A DNA stretch of 6,200 bases, from NCBI GenBank assembly GCA_023432075.1, contig JAEYVD010000338.1:1-6200 (forward strand), read 5' to 3'. Numbering within the stretch: position 1 is the stretch's first letter; each line of letters begins with the position of its first letter. Shown piece by piece: positions 1 through 6,190 of the stretch. The notes beneath the pieces are model-generated. The model searched no databases. It was not told where the DNA came from and saw nothing but the letters and a program-made list of their open reading frames with translations. A program made the translations under genes and the position numbers. The DNA comes from Pseudomonadota bacterium (GTDB lineage: Bacteria; Pseudomonadota; Gammaproteobacteria; Burkholderiales; Burkholderiaceae_B).

Positions 1-1
1 G

Positions 2-283
2 TTCACGACCACGGTCAATTGGCAGCCGTCCGACGCGCTTCAGGCGTGGGCCCGCGTGAACTTCCGTGGCCGCGAAAGCCAGCCGACCACAGGCCCGTCG
101 TCGGACGCGCTGGTGGCGCCGTCCTACACGTTCGTGGACCTGGGCGGCTCGTACGCCGTCAACAAGACCGTGTCGGTCTACGCCGGCATCTACAACCTGT
201 TCGACAAGCAAGTCGCCTATGACGACTTCGGCTATGTCGAAGACGGCCGCCGCTACTGGCTGGGCGTGGGCGTGAAGTTCTGA
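2..283 (+). CDS. TonB-dependent siderophore receptor, C-terminal fragment (5' end outside window)
   Basis: The reading frame is open from the left edge and stops at TGA 281-283, giving the last 93 residues of a longer protein; the full family is usually 650-800 residues. The fragment shows the alternating polar/hydrophobic pattern of the last strands of a 22-stranded outer-membrane barrel. It carries the typical C-terminal receptor block IYNLFDK, then an acidic/aromatic loop, then GRRYWLGVGVKF. The protein ends in Phe, the usual terminal residue recognised by the BAM assembly machinery. TonB-dependent receptors take up ferric siderophores (or haem, cobalamin) using energy from TonB-ExbBD. The importer genes that follow directly in the same direction point to a ferric siderophore, probably a catecholate. 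The GTG at 56 is an internal valine codon, not a start. The plug domain and TonB box are not visible, so the substrate cannot be read from this fragment. Confidence 0.9.
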   Translation, partial: FTTTVNWQPSDALQAWARVNFRGRESQPTTGPSSDALVAPSYTFVDLGGSYAVNKTVSVYAGIYNLFDKQVAYDDFGYVEDGRRYWLGVGVKF

Positions 284-290
284 GTTTGAC

Positions 291-308
291 GGGGCGCGAG
301 AGCGCCCC
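291..308 (+). promoter_or_regulatory. Perfect 7-bp GC hairpin with GAGA tetraloop between receptor and binding-protein genes
   Basis: GGGGCGC (291-297) pairs perfectly with GCGCCCC (302-308) around a four-base GAGA loop, which is a GNRA tetraloop. The hairpin begins 7 bp after the receptor stop codon and ends 17 bp before the next start codon. No T-run follows, so it is not a canonical intrinsic terminator. It could protect the 3' end of the receptor mRNA, attenuate read-through, or be a processing site that sets different levels of receptor and importer. The structure is seen directly; the role is inferred. Confidence 0.55.
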
Positions 309-313
309 ATGAC

Positions 314-320
314 GGAGAGG
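314..320 (+). promoter_or_regulatory. Ribosome binding site of the binding-protein gene
   Basis: GGAGAGG lies 5 bases before ATG 326. It fixes that ATG as the start, rather than the out-of-frame TTG at 322. Confidence 0.75.
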
Positions 321-325
321 TTTGC

Positions 326-1276
326 ATGAACAATGGAAAACAGGCGGGCGCCGCCCGCCGCTGGGCAACGCGCACCGGCATGGCCTTGGCGCTAAGCGCC
401 GCCGCGGCGGTTTGCGCCGCGCAGTCCACCACGCCGGTCAAGCACGCGCGCGGCGAGACCGCGGTGCCGTCGAACCCGACCAAGGCCATCGTGCTGGATC
501 TGGCCGTGCTCGATACCCTGCACACGCTGGGCGTGGACCCCGTTGGCGTGCCCAGCGCGGCCAAGTTGCCGCCGCATCTGAGCCAGTTTGCCGACAATCG
601 TTACCTCAAGGCGGGCACGATGTTCGAGCCCAACTACGAGGTGATCCACGCCGCCGCGCCGCAGGTCATCTTTGTGGCGGGCCGTTCGGCGCCCAAATAC
701 GACGCGCTCTCCAAGATTGCGCCCACGGTCGACCTGACGGTTGACGCCAGGGACCTGGTTGGCAGCGTCAAGCGCAATACCGAAACGCTGGCCGCGCTGT
801 ATGGCAAAGCGGGCGAGGCCAAGCAAAAGCTGGCGGCGCTGGACGCATCCATCGCATCGCTGAAGGCCAAGGCGGCCAACGCCGGCACGGCGCTGATCGT
901 GCTGACCACCGGCGGCAAGATGAGCGCCTACGGCCCGGGCTCGCGGTTTGGCGTGATCCACGACGCGTTCGGCGTCAAGCCCGCCGCGGCGGATCTGAAC
1001 GTATCCAACCACGGCCAGGCGATCTCGTTCGAGTTCATCGCCCAGACCGATCCGGACTGGCTGTTCGTCATCGACCGCGACGCCGCCATCGGCCGCGAGG
1101 GCGTGTCGGCCGAGCGCATGCTGGACAACGAGCTGGTGCGTCCCACCAAGGCCTGGAAGAACCAGCGCGTGGTGTATCTGAATGGCTTTAACTGGTATTT
1201 GCTGGGCAGCGCCGGCCTGACCGCCATGCAGCAGAACGTGGACCAGATCGCGGCGGCGTTGTCGCAGGGAAAGTAA
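326..1276 (+). CDS. Periplasmic ferric-siderophore binding protein (FatB/CeuE/YclQ type)
   Basis: This 316-residue protein is a class III periplasmic binding protein (two lobes joined by a rigid helix) that delivers ferric siderophore to the inner-membrane permease. Residues 1-32 form a Sec signal peptide: basic n-region (K5, R11, R12, R16), hydrophobic core 18-29, and likely cleavage after A31 or A32. C30 lacks a proper lipobox, so the protein is probably free in the periplasm. Recalled CeuE features align at nearly constant offset: R120 (VAGR), R207 (GSRFG), H229 (SNHGQ), R251 (VIDRD) and Y291 (NWYL) match CeuE Arg118, Arg205, His227, Arg249 and Tyr288. In CeuE these hold tetradentate ferric catecholates; His and Tyr bind iron directly. 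E105 (PNYE) and E236 (SFEF) are the likely lobe glutamates that dock on permease arginines. It is first of four importer genes, 42 bp after the receptor. The family call is firm; the ligand class is inferred. Confidence 0.93.
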   Translation: MNNGKQAGAARRWATRTGMALALSAAAAVCAAQSTTPVKHARGETAVPSNPTKAIVLDLAVLDTLHTLGVDPVGVPSAAKLPPHLSQFADNRYLKAGTMFEPNYEVIHAAAPQVIFVAGRSAPKYDALSKIAPTVDLTVDARDLVGSVKRNTETLAALYGKAGEAKQKLAALDASIASLKAKAANAGTALIVLTTGGKMSAYGPGSRFGVIHDAFGVKPAAADLNVSNHGQAISFEFIAQTDPDWLFVIDRDAAIGREGVSAERMLDNELVRPTKAWKNQRVVYLNGFNWYLLGSAGLTAMQQNVDQIAAALSQGK

Positions 1277-1290
1277 GCAGCATGCAAGAC

Positions 1291-1298
1291 GGGAAGGG
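1291..1298 (+). promoter_or_regulatory. Ribosome binding site supporting a GTG start
   Basis: The purine-rich GGGAAGGG lies 6 bases before GTG 1305. An upstream ATG at 1282 is in another frame and reaches a stop after eight codons, so the GTG is the best start for the first permease. Confidence 0.55.
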
Positions 1299-1304
1299 CG
1301 GCTG

Positions 1305-2297
1305 GTGAACTGGCGGCGCGTGATCGGCGGTTGGGGCGGCCTGGCGGCCGTGGTGGTGGTATTGCTGCTGTTGTGCGTGGCAAGCGTCAGCCTGGGCGCG
1401 GGCCAGATGCCGTGGACCGCGCTGTGGAGCGGCGGCGAGTCGGGCGAACGCGCGTGGCGGCTGCTGATGGTCAGCCGCATTCCGCGCACGCTTGCGCTGC
1501 TGCTGGCCGGCATGGCGCTGGCCGTGGCCGGCCTAATCATGCAGATGCTGGTGCGCAACCGCTTTGTGGAACCCACGACGGCCGGCACCGTCGAGTCCGC
1601 CACCCTTGGCATTCTGGTCATCACGCTGCTGGCGCCCGATACGCCCGTCATCGGCAAGATGCTGACGGCCACGGGCTTCGCCCTGGCGGGCACTTTGCTG
1701 TTCTTGGCCCTCTTGCGCCGCGTGCCGTTGCGCACGCCGTTCATCGTGCCGCTGATCGGGCTGATCCTGGGCGGCGTGATCCAGGCGGTCACGACCTTCG
1801 TGGCGTACCGCTTCGATCTGCTGCAATCCCTGCATGCGTGGACGACCGGCGACTTTTCTGGCGTGCTGCGCGGCCGCTATGAACTGTTGTGGATCGGCTT
1901 TGCGCTGGCTTGCGCGGCCTATGCCGCCGCTGACCGCTACACGGTTGCCGGCATGGGCCGAGAATTTGCGTCCAACCTGGGACTGAATCATGCAAGGCTG
2001 ACGCTGGTGGGCCTGTTGATCGTTTCCGCCATTTCAGCGGTGGTGGTCGTGACGGCAGGCGGCATTCCCTTCCTGGGCCTCATCGTCCCCAATGCCGTCA
2101 GTCTGGTGCTGGGCGACAACATGCGCCGCGCGATCCCGTGGGTGGCGCTGCTGGGCGGCGTGTTCGTGCTGGCCTGCGACATCATCGGCCGGCTGGTCAT
2201 CCATCCCTACGAAATCCCGATCGGGACAGTGGTAGGCGTGCTGGGCAGCATTCTGTTTTTGTGGCTGCTGCGCACGCGGAGGAATCGCGTTGGCTGA
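1305..2297 (+). CDS. Siderophore ABC transporter permease, FecCD family (FatD/CeuB-like)
   Basis: This 330-residue inner-membrane protein has about nine or ten hydrophobic segments (roughly residues 12-32, 62-82, 98-110, 118-136, 146-168, 194-210, 232-270, 278-296 and 308-324), the layout of BtuC/FhuB-type importers. Family landmarks in order are RIPRTLALLLAGMALAVAG (58-76); the cytoplasmic coupling segment GREFASNLG (218-226), which contacts the ATPase; GGIPFLGLIVPN (252-263), where PN replaces the more common PH, as I recall for the CeuB/FatD branch; and the C-terminal EIPIGTVVGVLGS (303-315). It should pair with the next gene product to form the translocation channel. The GTG start lies 28 bp after the binding-protein stop. 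The stop overlaps the next gene by 8 bp, which suggests translational coupling. Length is normal for the family and nothing is broken. Confidence 0.93.
   Translation: MNWRRVIGGWGGLAAVVVVLLLLCVASVSLGAGQMPWTALWSGGESGERAWRLLMVSRIPRTLALLLAGMALAVAGLIMQMLVRNRFVEPTTAGTVESATLGILVITLLAPDTPVIGKMLTATGFALAGTLLFLALLRRVPLRTPFIVPLIGLILGGVIQAVTTFVAYRFDLLQSLHAWTTGDFSGVLRGRYELLWIGFALACAAYAAADRYTVAGMGREFASNLGLNHARLTLVGLLIVSAISAVVVVTAGGIPFLGLIVPNAVSLVLGDNMRRAIPWVALLGGVFVLACDIIGRLVIHPYEIPIGTVVGVLGSILFLWLLRTRRNRVG
2278..2282 (+). promoter_or_regulatory. Ribosome binding site supporting a TTG start
   Basis: GGAGG lies inside the last codons of the first permease, 7 bases before TTG 2290. This near-consensus site justifies the rare TTG start, and no alternative start nearby has comparable spacing. 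Confidence 0.75.
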
Positions 2298-3273
2298 TAT
2301 CTCGATACCGCGCGTGGCCGCCCGCGCGCCACAAACTTGGCGCCTTGCGGTGCTGGGCGCCTTTGCGCTGCTCTGCATTGTGGCCTTCATGACGCTGGGC
2401 GCCAATGGCCAGTGGTCCTTCGTCATTCCGTTTCGCGGCGGCAAGCTGCTGGCCATGCTGCTGGTGGCTTACGCGGTGGCCGTGTCTTCGGTGCTGTTCC
2501 AGACGATCACGCACAACCGAATCCTGACGCCGGCCATCATGGGCTTCGACGCGCTGTACCTGTTGATCCAGGCGGTGGTGGTGCTCGGCTTCGGTCAGGC
2601 GGCGGCCACCGCCAGTCATCCGATCGCGGCCTTTCTCCTGGAAGTGTGCGCGATGACGGCGTTCGCGTGCTTGCTGTTCCGCTGGCTGTTCTCCGATGCC
2701 GTGCGCAGCCTGCATCTGATGATGCTGGTGGGCATTGTCTTCGGGCTGCTGTTTCGCAGCCTGTCCAGTTTCGTCGTGCGGCTGATCGATCCAAATGAAT
2801 TCCTGGTGCTGCAAGACCGCATGTTCGCCAGCTTCAATTCGGTGCGCATCGAGCTGCTGCCGATGGCGCTGGCGGCCGTCTGCGCGGCCTCGTTCTTTAT
2901 CTGGCGCATGCGCCGGCGCTACGACGTGCTGGCGCTGGGCCGCGATATTGCATTGAACCTGGGCGTGGACTACCGCCGCACGCTCATGCTGACGCTGGCG
3001 GCCATTGCGGTGCTGGTGTCCGTGTCGACGGCGCTGGTCGGCCCCGTAACGTTCTTCGGCCTGCTGGTCAGCAACCTTGCGTATCAGGCCATGGGTTCGG
3101 ACCGGCACCGGCACACCGTGCCCGCCGCCATGCTGCTGAGCGTCATATTCCTGGTCGGCGGCCAGACGCTGCTGGAGCGCGTGCTGGGGCTGAACACCAC
3201 GGTCAGCGTGGTGATTGAATTTGTGGGCGGCGTGATGTTCCTCGTCCTGATCCTGCGCAGGGGGCGCCGATGA
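2290..3273 (+). CDS. Siderophore ABC transporter permease, FecCD family (FatC/CeuC-like)
   Basis: This 327-residue integral membrane protein is the second, non-identical permease half. Hydrophobic segments fall near residues 18-36, 52-72, 85-103, 112-132, 143-162, 188-206, 232-265, 277-295 and 302-322. Landmarks are QTITHNRILTPAIMGFDALY (71-90), typical of the second permease of FatBCD/CeuBCD-like systems; the coupling segment LALGRDIALNLGVD (214-227); and GPVTFFGLLVSNLAY (251-265), where SN stands in place of the PH/PN of the partner. The C-terminus is short and basic (RRGRR). Translation starts at TTG, supported by a strong ribosome binding site. The start overlaps the upstream stop by 8 bp, and its own stop shares ATGA with the ATPase start, so the three proteins are probably made in matched amounts. 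The assignment to this family is firm; which partner binds which lobe of the binding protein cannot be read. Confidence 0.93.
   Translation: MADISIPRVAARAPQTWRLAVLGAFALLCIVAFMTLGANGQWSFVIPFRGGKLLAMLLVAYAVAVSSVLFQTITHNRILTPAIMGFDALYLLIQAVVVLGFGQAAATASHPIAAFLLEVCAMTAFACLLFRWLFSDAVRSLHLMMLVGIVFGLLFRSLSSFVVRLIDPNEFLVLQDRMFASFNSVRIELLPMALAAVCAASFFIWRMRRRYDVLALGRDIALNLGVDYRRTLMLTLAAIAVLVSVSTALVGPVTFFGLLVSNLAYQAMGSDRHRHTVPAAMLLSVIFLVGGQTLLERVLGLNTTVSVVIEFVGGVMFLVLILRRGRR
3259..3264 (+). promoter_or_regulatory. Ribosome binding site of the ATPase gene
   Basis: AGGGGG lies 5 bases before ATG 3270, inside the end of the second permease gene. It is only a moderate match to the Shine-Dalgarno consensus; the ATGA stop/start overlap probably adds coupling by re-initiation. 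Confidence 0.5.
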
Positions 3274-4028
3274 TAGAAATCCAGAAGGTCAGCAAGCAAT
3301 ACGGCGAGGCCGTCGTGATCGACGATGTCAGCCTGGATCTGCCGGCAGGCGGCGTCACCGCCATCATTGGGCCCAACGGCGCGGGCAAGTCCACCTTGCT
3401 CTCCATGGTGAGCCGGCTGCTGCCGATGAGCGCGGGGCGGGTGCTGGTCGAAGGCCTGGATGTGACGCGCGCGGACAGCCGCGAGCTGGCCCGGCGCCTG
3501 GCCATCCTGCGTCAGGACAACCACCTACCGCTGCGGCTGACGGTCAAGGACCTGGTGGCGTTTGGCCGCTATCCGCACACGGGCGGGCGGCTGACGATGG
3601 ATGACAAGATCCATATCGACCAGGCCATCGCTTACCTGAACCTGGAGCCGCTTGCCGGCCGCTATCTGGACGAGATGTCCGGCGGCCAGCGCCAGCGCGC
3701 GTTCGTGGCGATGGTGCTGTGCCAGGACACGCGGTATGTGCTGCTGGACGAGCCGCTGAACAGCCTGGACATGAGGCATGCGGTCGCCATGATGGGCACG
3801 CTGCGCCGCGCCGCGGACGAGCTGGGCAAGACGGTGGTGCTGGTGCTGCACGACATCAACTTCGCGTCCAGCTATGCGGACCGCATCGTGGCGATGCGTC
3901 AGGGGCGGATCGCCCGGCACGGCACGCCGGCCGAACTGATCCGGCCGGACGTGCTGAGCGATCTGTACGAGCTGCCGATCGACGTGCACGAGATCGGCGG
4001 CAAGCGCATCTGCGTGTATTACCGGTAA
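3270..4028 (+). CDS. Siderophore ABC transporter ATP-binding protein (FatE/CeuD/FepC-like)
   Basis: This 252-residue cytoplasmic ATPase powers the importer as a homodimer beneath the two permeases. All nucleotide-binding elements are present and intact: Walker A GPNGAGKST (34-42), Q-loop Q82 (RQDN), signature MSGGQ (136-140), Walker B YVLLDEP (156-162) with D160 and catalytic E161, D-loop NSLD (164-167) and switch His H194 (VLHD). The segment after the Q-loop, LTVKDLVAFGRYPHTGGRLT (90-109), is typical of iron-chelate uptake ATPases. Length is standard for the family. The gene starts within the ATGA overlap with the second permease and closes the operon; the convergent nucleotidase gene begins (at its 3' end) 29 bp later. 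It matches the FecE/FepC iron-chelate group; substrate specificity is set by the other subunits. Confidence 0.95.
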   Translation: MIEIQKVSKQYGEAVVIDDVSLDLPAGGVTAIIGPNGAGKSTLLSMVSRLLPMSAGRVLVEGLDVTRADSRELARRLAILRQDNHLPLRLTVKDLVAFGRYPHTGGRLTMDDKIHIDQAIAYLNLEPLAGRYLDEMSGGQRQRAFVAMVLCQDTRYVLLDEPLNSLDMRHAVAMMGTLRRAADELGKTVVLVLHDINFASSYADRIVAMRQGRIARHGTPAELIRPDVLSDLYELPIDVHEIGGKRICVYYR

Positions 4029-4055
4029 CGCGAGGGGCGCCCGCCGGATCGCGCC
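4029..4055. terminator. Possible shared terminator or stem between convergent genes (weak)
   Basis: Only 29 bp separate the two convergent stop codons. Two mutually exclusive short stems can form: CGCGA (4029-4033) with TCGCG (4049-4053), or GGCGC (4036-4040) with GCGCC (4051-4055). Neither is followed by a T-run on either strand, so a canonical intrinsic terminator is absent. Either stem could still mark RNA 3' ends, for example after Rho-dependent termination and trimming. The call is tentative. Confidence 0.25.
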
Positions 4056-4057
4056 AA

Positions 4058-6178
4058 TTACTGGGTCAGATCGATCGCGTATCGCGACAGCTGCGTCACG
4101 GGGTCCGGCGTCGCGTCATACACCGAGACGTTGGTCACGCCGTGCGCCGCGGCCATCGCCAGCGTACCTGGCACCGACGAAAACACCACCGGTCCGGCTA
4201 GCCCGCTCACCTGTGTGAAACGCCAGCTGCGATCCAGGCCGAAGGTGGCCAGATCGAGCGTGGGGTTCTTCTTGATGTAGGCGATCAATACGTCGCGGCT
4301 GGCATCCGGCGCCTGCAGCACGATGTCGCCCTTGCCGCCGGCCAGGCCCGGGAAGTCGCCACCGCCGCTGGCGCGGTAGTTGTTGGTCACTACCAGGAAC
4401 TGCGCGGTCAGGTCCAGCGGCGCGCCGTTGTACGTCAACCCGGTAATGCGCGAGCCCTTCGGCTGCGTGACGTCGATTTCGTAGCGCAGCGCATTGCCCG
4501 CCGCGTACAGCACGTCGAAGTTGAACGTCGGAAAGGCGGTGTCGACCAGATCCTGCGGCGCGACCTGGGCGGGGTCGATCTGCTTGAACTGCTCGGCCGT
4601 CTTTTCCAGCCATTGGCGCACGATGTCGCCGCTGACCCGCACGACTTGCAGCGTGTTGGGGTACAGGTACAAGTCCGCCGCATTGTTGATGGCGACGTTG
4701 CCTTGCCGCACATACGTGAAATCCCCCGGACCGTTGCGGCCGCCCTTGAAGGGCGCGGCGGCCGACAGGATCGGCAGGCCCGCGTACGACGGGCTGTTCT
4801 TGGCGATGTAGTCGGTCAGGTAGTCGATCTGCGCCATGTTCACGATCTGCAATGCGGACACGTCGCCCGCCAGCGCGTAGTACGTGGCCATGTCGAACTG
4901 GCTTTGGCCGATCGGCGTTTTCACGTAGTCGATGGTTGCGGCGTGCTCGGCCTGCACCAGCTGCTGCACGGCGGTGTCCGGCGTCACGTAGGTCGCGGGC
5001 GTGGTGCCGCTTTGGGCGGTCAGCCGCGTCGAGATGCGCTGCACCTGCGTGGCGTCCTTCTGCACCTTCCAACCCTGGTCATACGCCAGCTTGAGCGTGA
5101 TCTGGCCGAGGTTGTTGCCCCACTGGCCGGCTTGCACGGTGGGCACGCCGTTGATCAACCCCTTTTCCAGTTCGACACCCGGCTGGCCCGCAAACTGCGA
5201 CTTGGCGTTGGTGTCGGGAAACAGCAGATGCTGGTGGCCCGTGATGAGCGCATCGATGCCCGGCACCTGGCTGAGATAGCCCGCGCCGTTCTCCATGTCT
5301 GGGCTGTAGGCCGTGGCCAGGTCGATGCCGCCGTGCGCCAGCGCCACCACCAGGTCCGCGCCCGCGGCCTTCATCTCCGGCACGTAGCGCGCTGCGGTCT
5401 CTTTCCAGCCGGTGACTTCCACATGGCCTTCCAGATTGGCCTTGTCCCACTGCATGATGGGCGGCGGCGCAAAGCCGATCACGCCCACCTTGAGAGGAAC
5501 GTCGATGGACTTGCCGGTGGCGTCGGTTGCCTTGAAGGTCTTTTCCAGCAGCACGTACGGCTTGAAGATGGGCTGCTTGGTGGCCGCCGAGACAACGTTG
5601 GCGGACACGAACGGGAACGCCGGGGCGGCGCAATCCTTGGCCCCCGCCGGGTTCGTCTGCGCCGTGCCCTTGCCGATGCCGGCCAGCCCGAAGTCCACAT
5701 TGGTGATCTGCGACAGATAGGGCAGGCCATAGTTGAACTCGTGGTTGCCCATCGTGGCCGCGTCGTACGACAGCAGCTTCATCTGCTTGTAGATCGCGAT
5801 CATGCCGGAGCACTGCACGGGCGACACCAGCGCCTGGTAGTCCGACAGCGCCGTGCCTTGCACCGTGTCGCCATTGTCGAACAGCAACGTGTTCGGATGT
5901 TGCCTGCGCGCATTGGCGATCAGCGTGGCCGTGCGGTCCACGCCGTAGCTCTTGTCTTCGGCAAGCTTGTAATAGTCATAGCCCAGCACGTTGGCGTGCA
6001 GGTCGGTGGTGCCCAGAATCGCGACGTCCAGCGTCGTGCCTTGCGGCACGCTGGCCTGCGGCGGCGTCTCGGGCGCGGCAGTGTCGTCGTCATCGTCATC
6101 GCCGCCGCAGGCGGACAGACCGGCTACCAGCGCAAAGCTGGCGGTGACTGCATAGATCTTGCGTAGGTGTGGCTTCAC
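4058..6178 (-). CDS. cpdB: 2',3'-cyclic-nucleotide 2'-phosphodiesterase/3'-nucleotidase, CpdB type, predicted lipoprotein
   Basis: This 706-residue extracytoplasmic enzyme opens 2',3'-cyclic nucleotides to 3'-nucleotides and dephosphorylates 3'-nucleotides, for salvage of nucleosides and phosphate. The N-terminal metallophosphoesterase domain has all two-metal motifs: TTDLHAN (D59, H61), DNGD (D101, D104), GNHE (N145, H146), AHGG (H282) and GHQH (H315, H317). The C-terminal nucleotide-binding domain has CpdB blocks LSAAAPFKGG (471-480), NAADLYLYPNTL (499-510), TFNFDV (551-556) and NNYRASGGGDFPG (599-611); Y504 or Y506 and F552 are candidates for base stacking. The start is GTG 6178, with GGAGGA 6 bases upstream. 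Residues 1-24 are a lipoprotein signal ending in LSAC (lipidated C24), followed by Gly-Gly and six Asp. E. coli CpdB, as I recall about 647 residues, is a soluble periplasmic protein. This one is longer, partly through an insert near 165-188, and has two mature cysteines (C123, C183). It is unrelated in function to the convergent iron importer. Confidence 0.95.
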   Translation of the reverse strand: MKPHLRKIYAVTASFALVAGLSACGGDDDDDDTAAPETPPQASVPQGTTLDVAILGTTDLHANVLGYDYYKLAEDKSYGVDRTATLIANARRQHPNTLLFDNGDTVQGTALSDYQALVSPVQCSGMIAIYKQMKLLSYDAATMGNHEFNYGLPYLSQITNVDFGLAGIGKGTAQTNPAGAKDCAAPAFPFVSANVVSAATKQPIFKPYVLLEKTFKATDATGKSIDVPLKVGVIGFAPPPIMQWDKANLEGHVEVTGWKETAARYVPEMKAAGADLVVALAHGGIDLATAYSPDMENGAGYLSQVPGIDALITGHQHLLFPDTNAKSQFAGQPGVELEKGLINGVPTVQAGQWGNNLGQITLKLAYDQGWKVQKDATQVQRISTRLTAQSGTTPATYVTPDTAVQQLVQAEHAATIDYVKTPIGQSQFDMATYYALAGDVSALQIVNMAQIDYLTDYIAKNSPSYAGLPILSAAAPFKGGRNGPGDFTYVRQGNVAINNAADLYLYPNTLQVVRVSGDIVRQWLEKTAEQFKQIDPAQVAPQDLVDTAFPTFNFDVLYAAGNALRYEIDVTQPKGSRITGLTYNGAPLDLTAQFLVVTNNYRASGGGDFPGLAGGKGDIVLQAPDASRDVLIAYIKKNPTLDLATFGLDRSWRFTQVSGLAGPVVFSSVPGTLAMAAAHGVTNVSVYDATPDPVTQLSRYAIDLTQ
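6083..6100 (-). repeat. Six-codon Asp tract (GAY repeat) after the lipoprotein cysteine of cpdB
   Basis: Six consecutive Asp codons, a mix of GAT and GAC, encode residues 27-32 directly after Cys-Gly-Gly. The tract is a short imperfect trinucleotide repeat and could vary in copy number between strains. It forms an acidic tether between the lipid anchor and the enzyme. Confidence 0.8.
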
Positions 6179-6184
6179 CGTCTT

Positions 6185-6190
6185 TCCTCC
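6185..6190 (-). promoter_or_regulatory. Ribosome binding site of cpdB
   Basis: On the minus strand GGAGGA lies 6 bases before GTG 6178. No in-frame ATG occurs within the signal peptide, so this site decides the start. The promoter lies beyond the right edge of the window. Confidence 0.8.

Noticed and set aside
284..325. Fur box or separate promoter before the binding-protein gene
   Set aside because: The gap is only 42 bp and GC-rich, and I see no AT-rich 19-bp Fur-like palindrome or -35/-10 pair. Transcription from upstream of the receptor is more likely.
350..380. Twin-arginine (Tat) signal at RRWATR in the binding protein
   Set aside because: The pair of Arg is not followed by the hydrophobic Phe-Leu type positions of the Tat motif. 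A Sec signal explains the region.
413..424. Cys30 near the signal cleavage site of the binding protein as a lipoprotein cysteine
   Set aside because: The residues before it (AAV) do not fit a lipobox, which needs a small residue such as Ala, Gly or Ser at -1. Normal signal peptidase I cleavage after A31 or A32 is more likely.
392..1792. Long - strand open frame (466 codons) across the binding protein and first permease
   Set aside because: It spans two well-supported genes and the gap between them. It is low-complexity and basic, with no recognisable domain: a typical GC-rich shadow frame.
2197..3114. - strand open frame (305 codons) opposite the second permease
   Set aside because: It is very rich in His, Gln and Arg, as expected for the complement of a membrane-protein gene, and shows no motif.
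4613..6166. Long + strand open frame (517 codons) antisense to cpdB
   Set aside because: Its translation is rich in Arg, His, Val and Gly without domain motifs, as expected for the complement of a GC-rich gene. The opposite strand encodes an unmistakable CpdB with all metal motifs.
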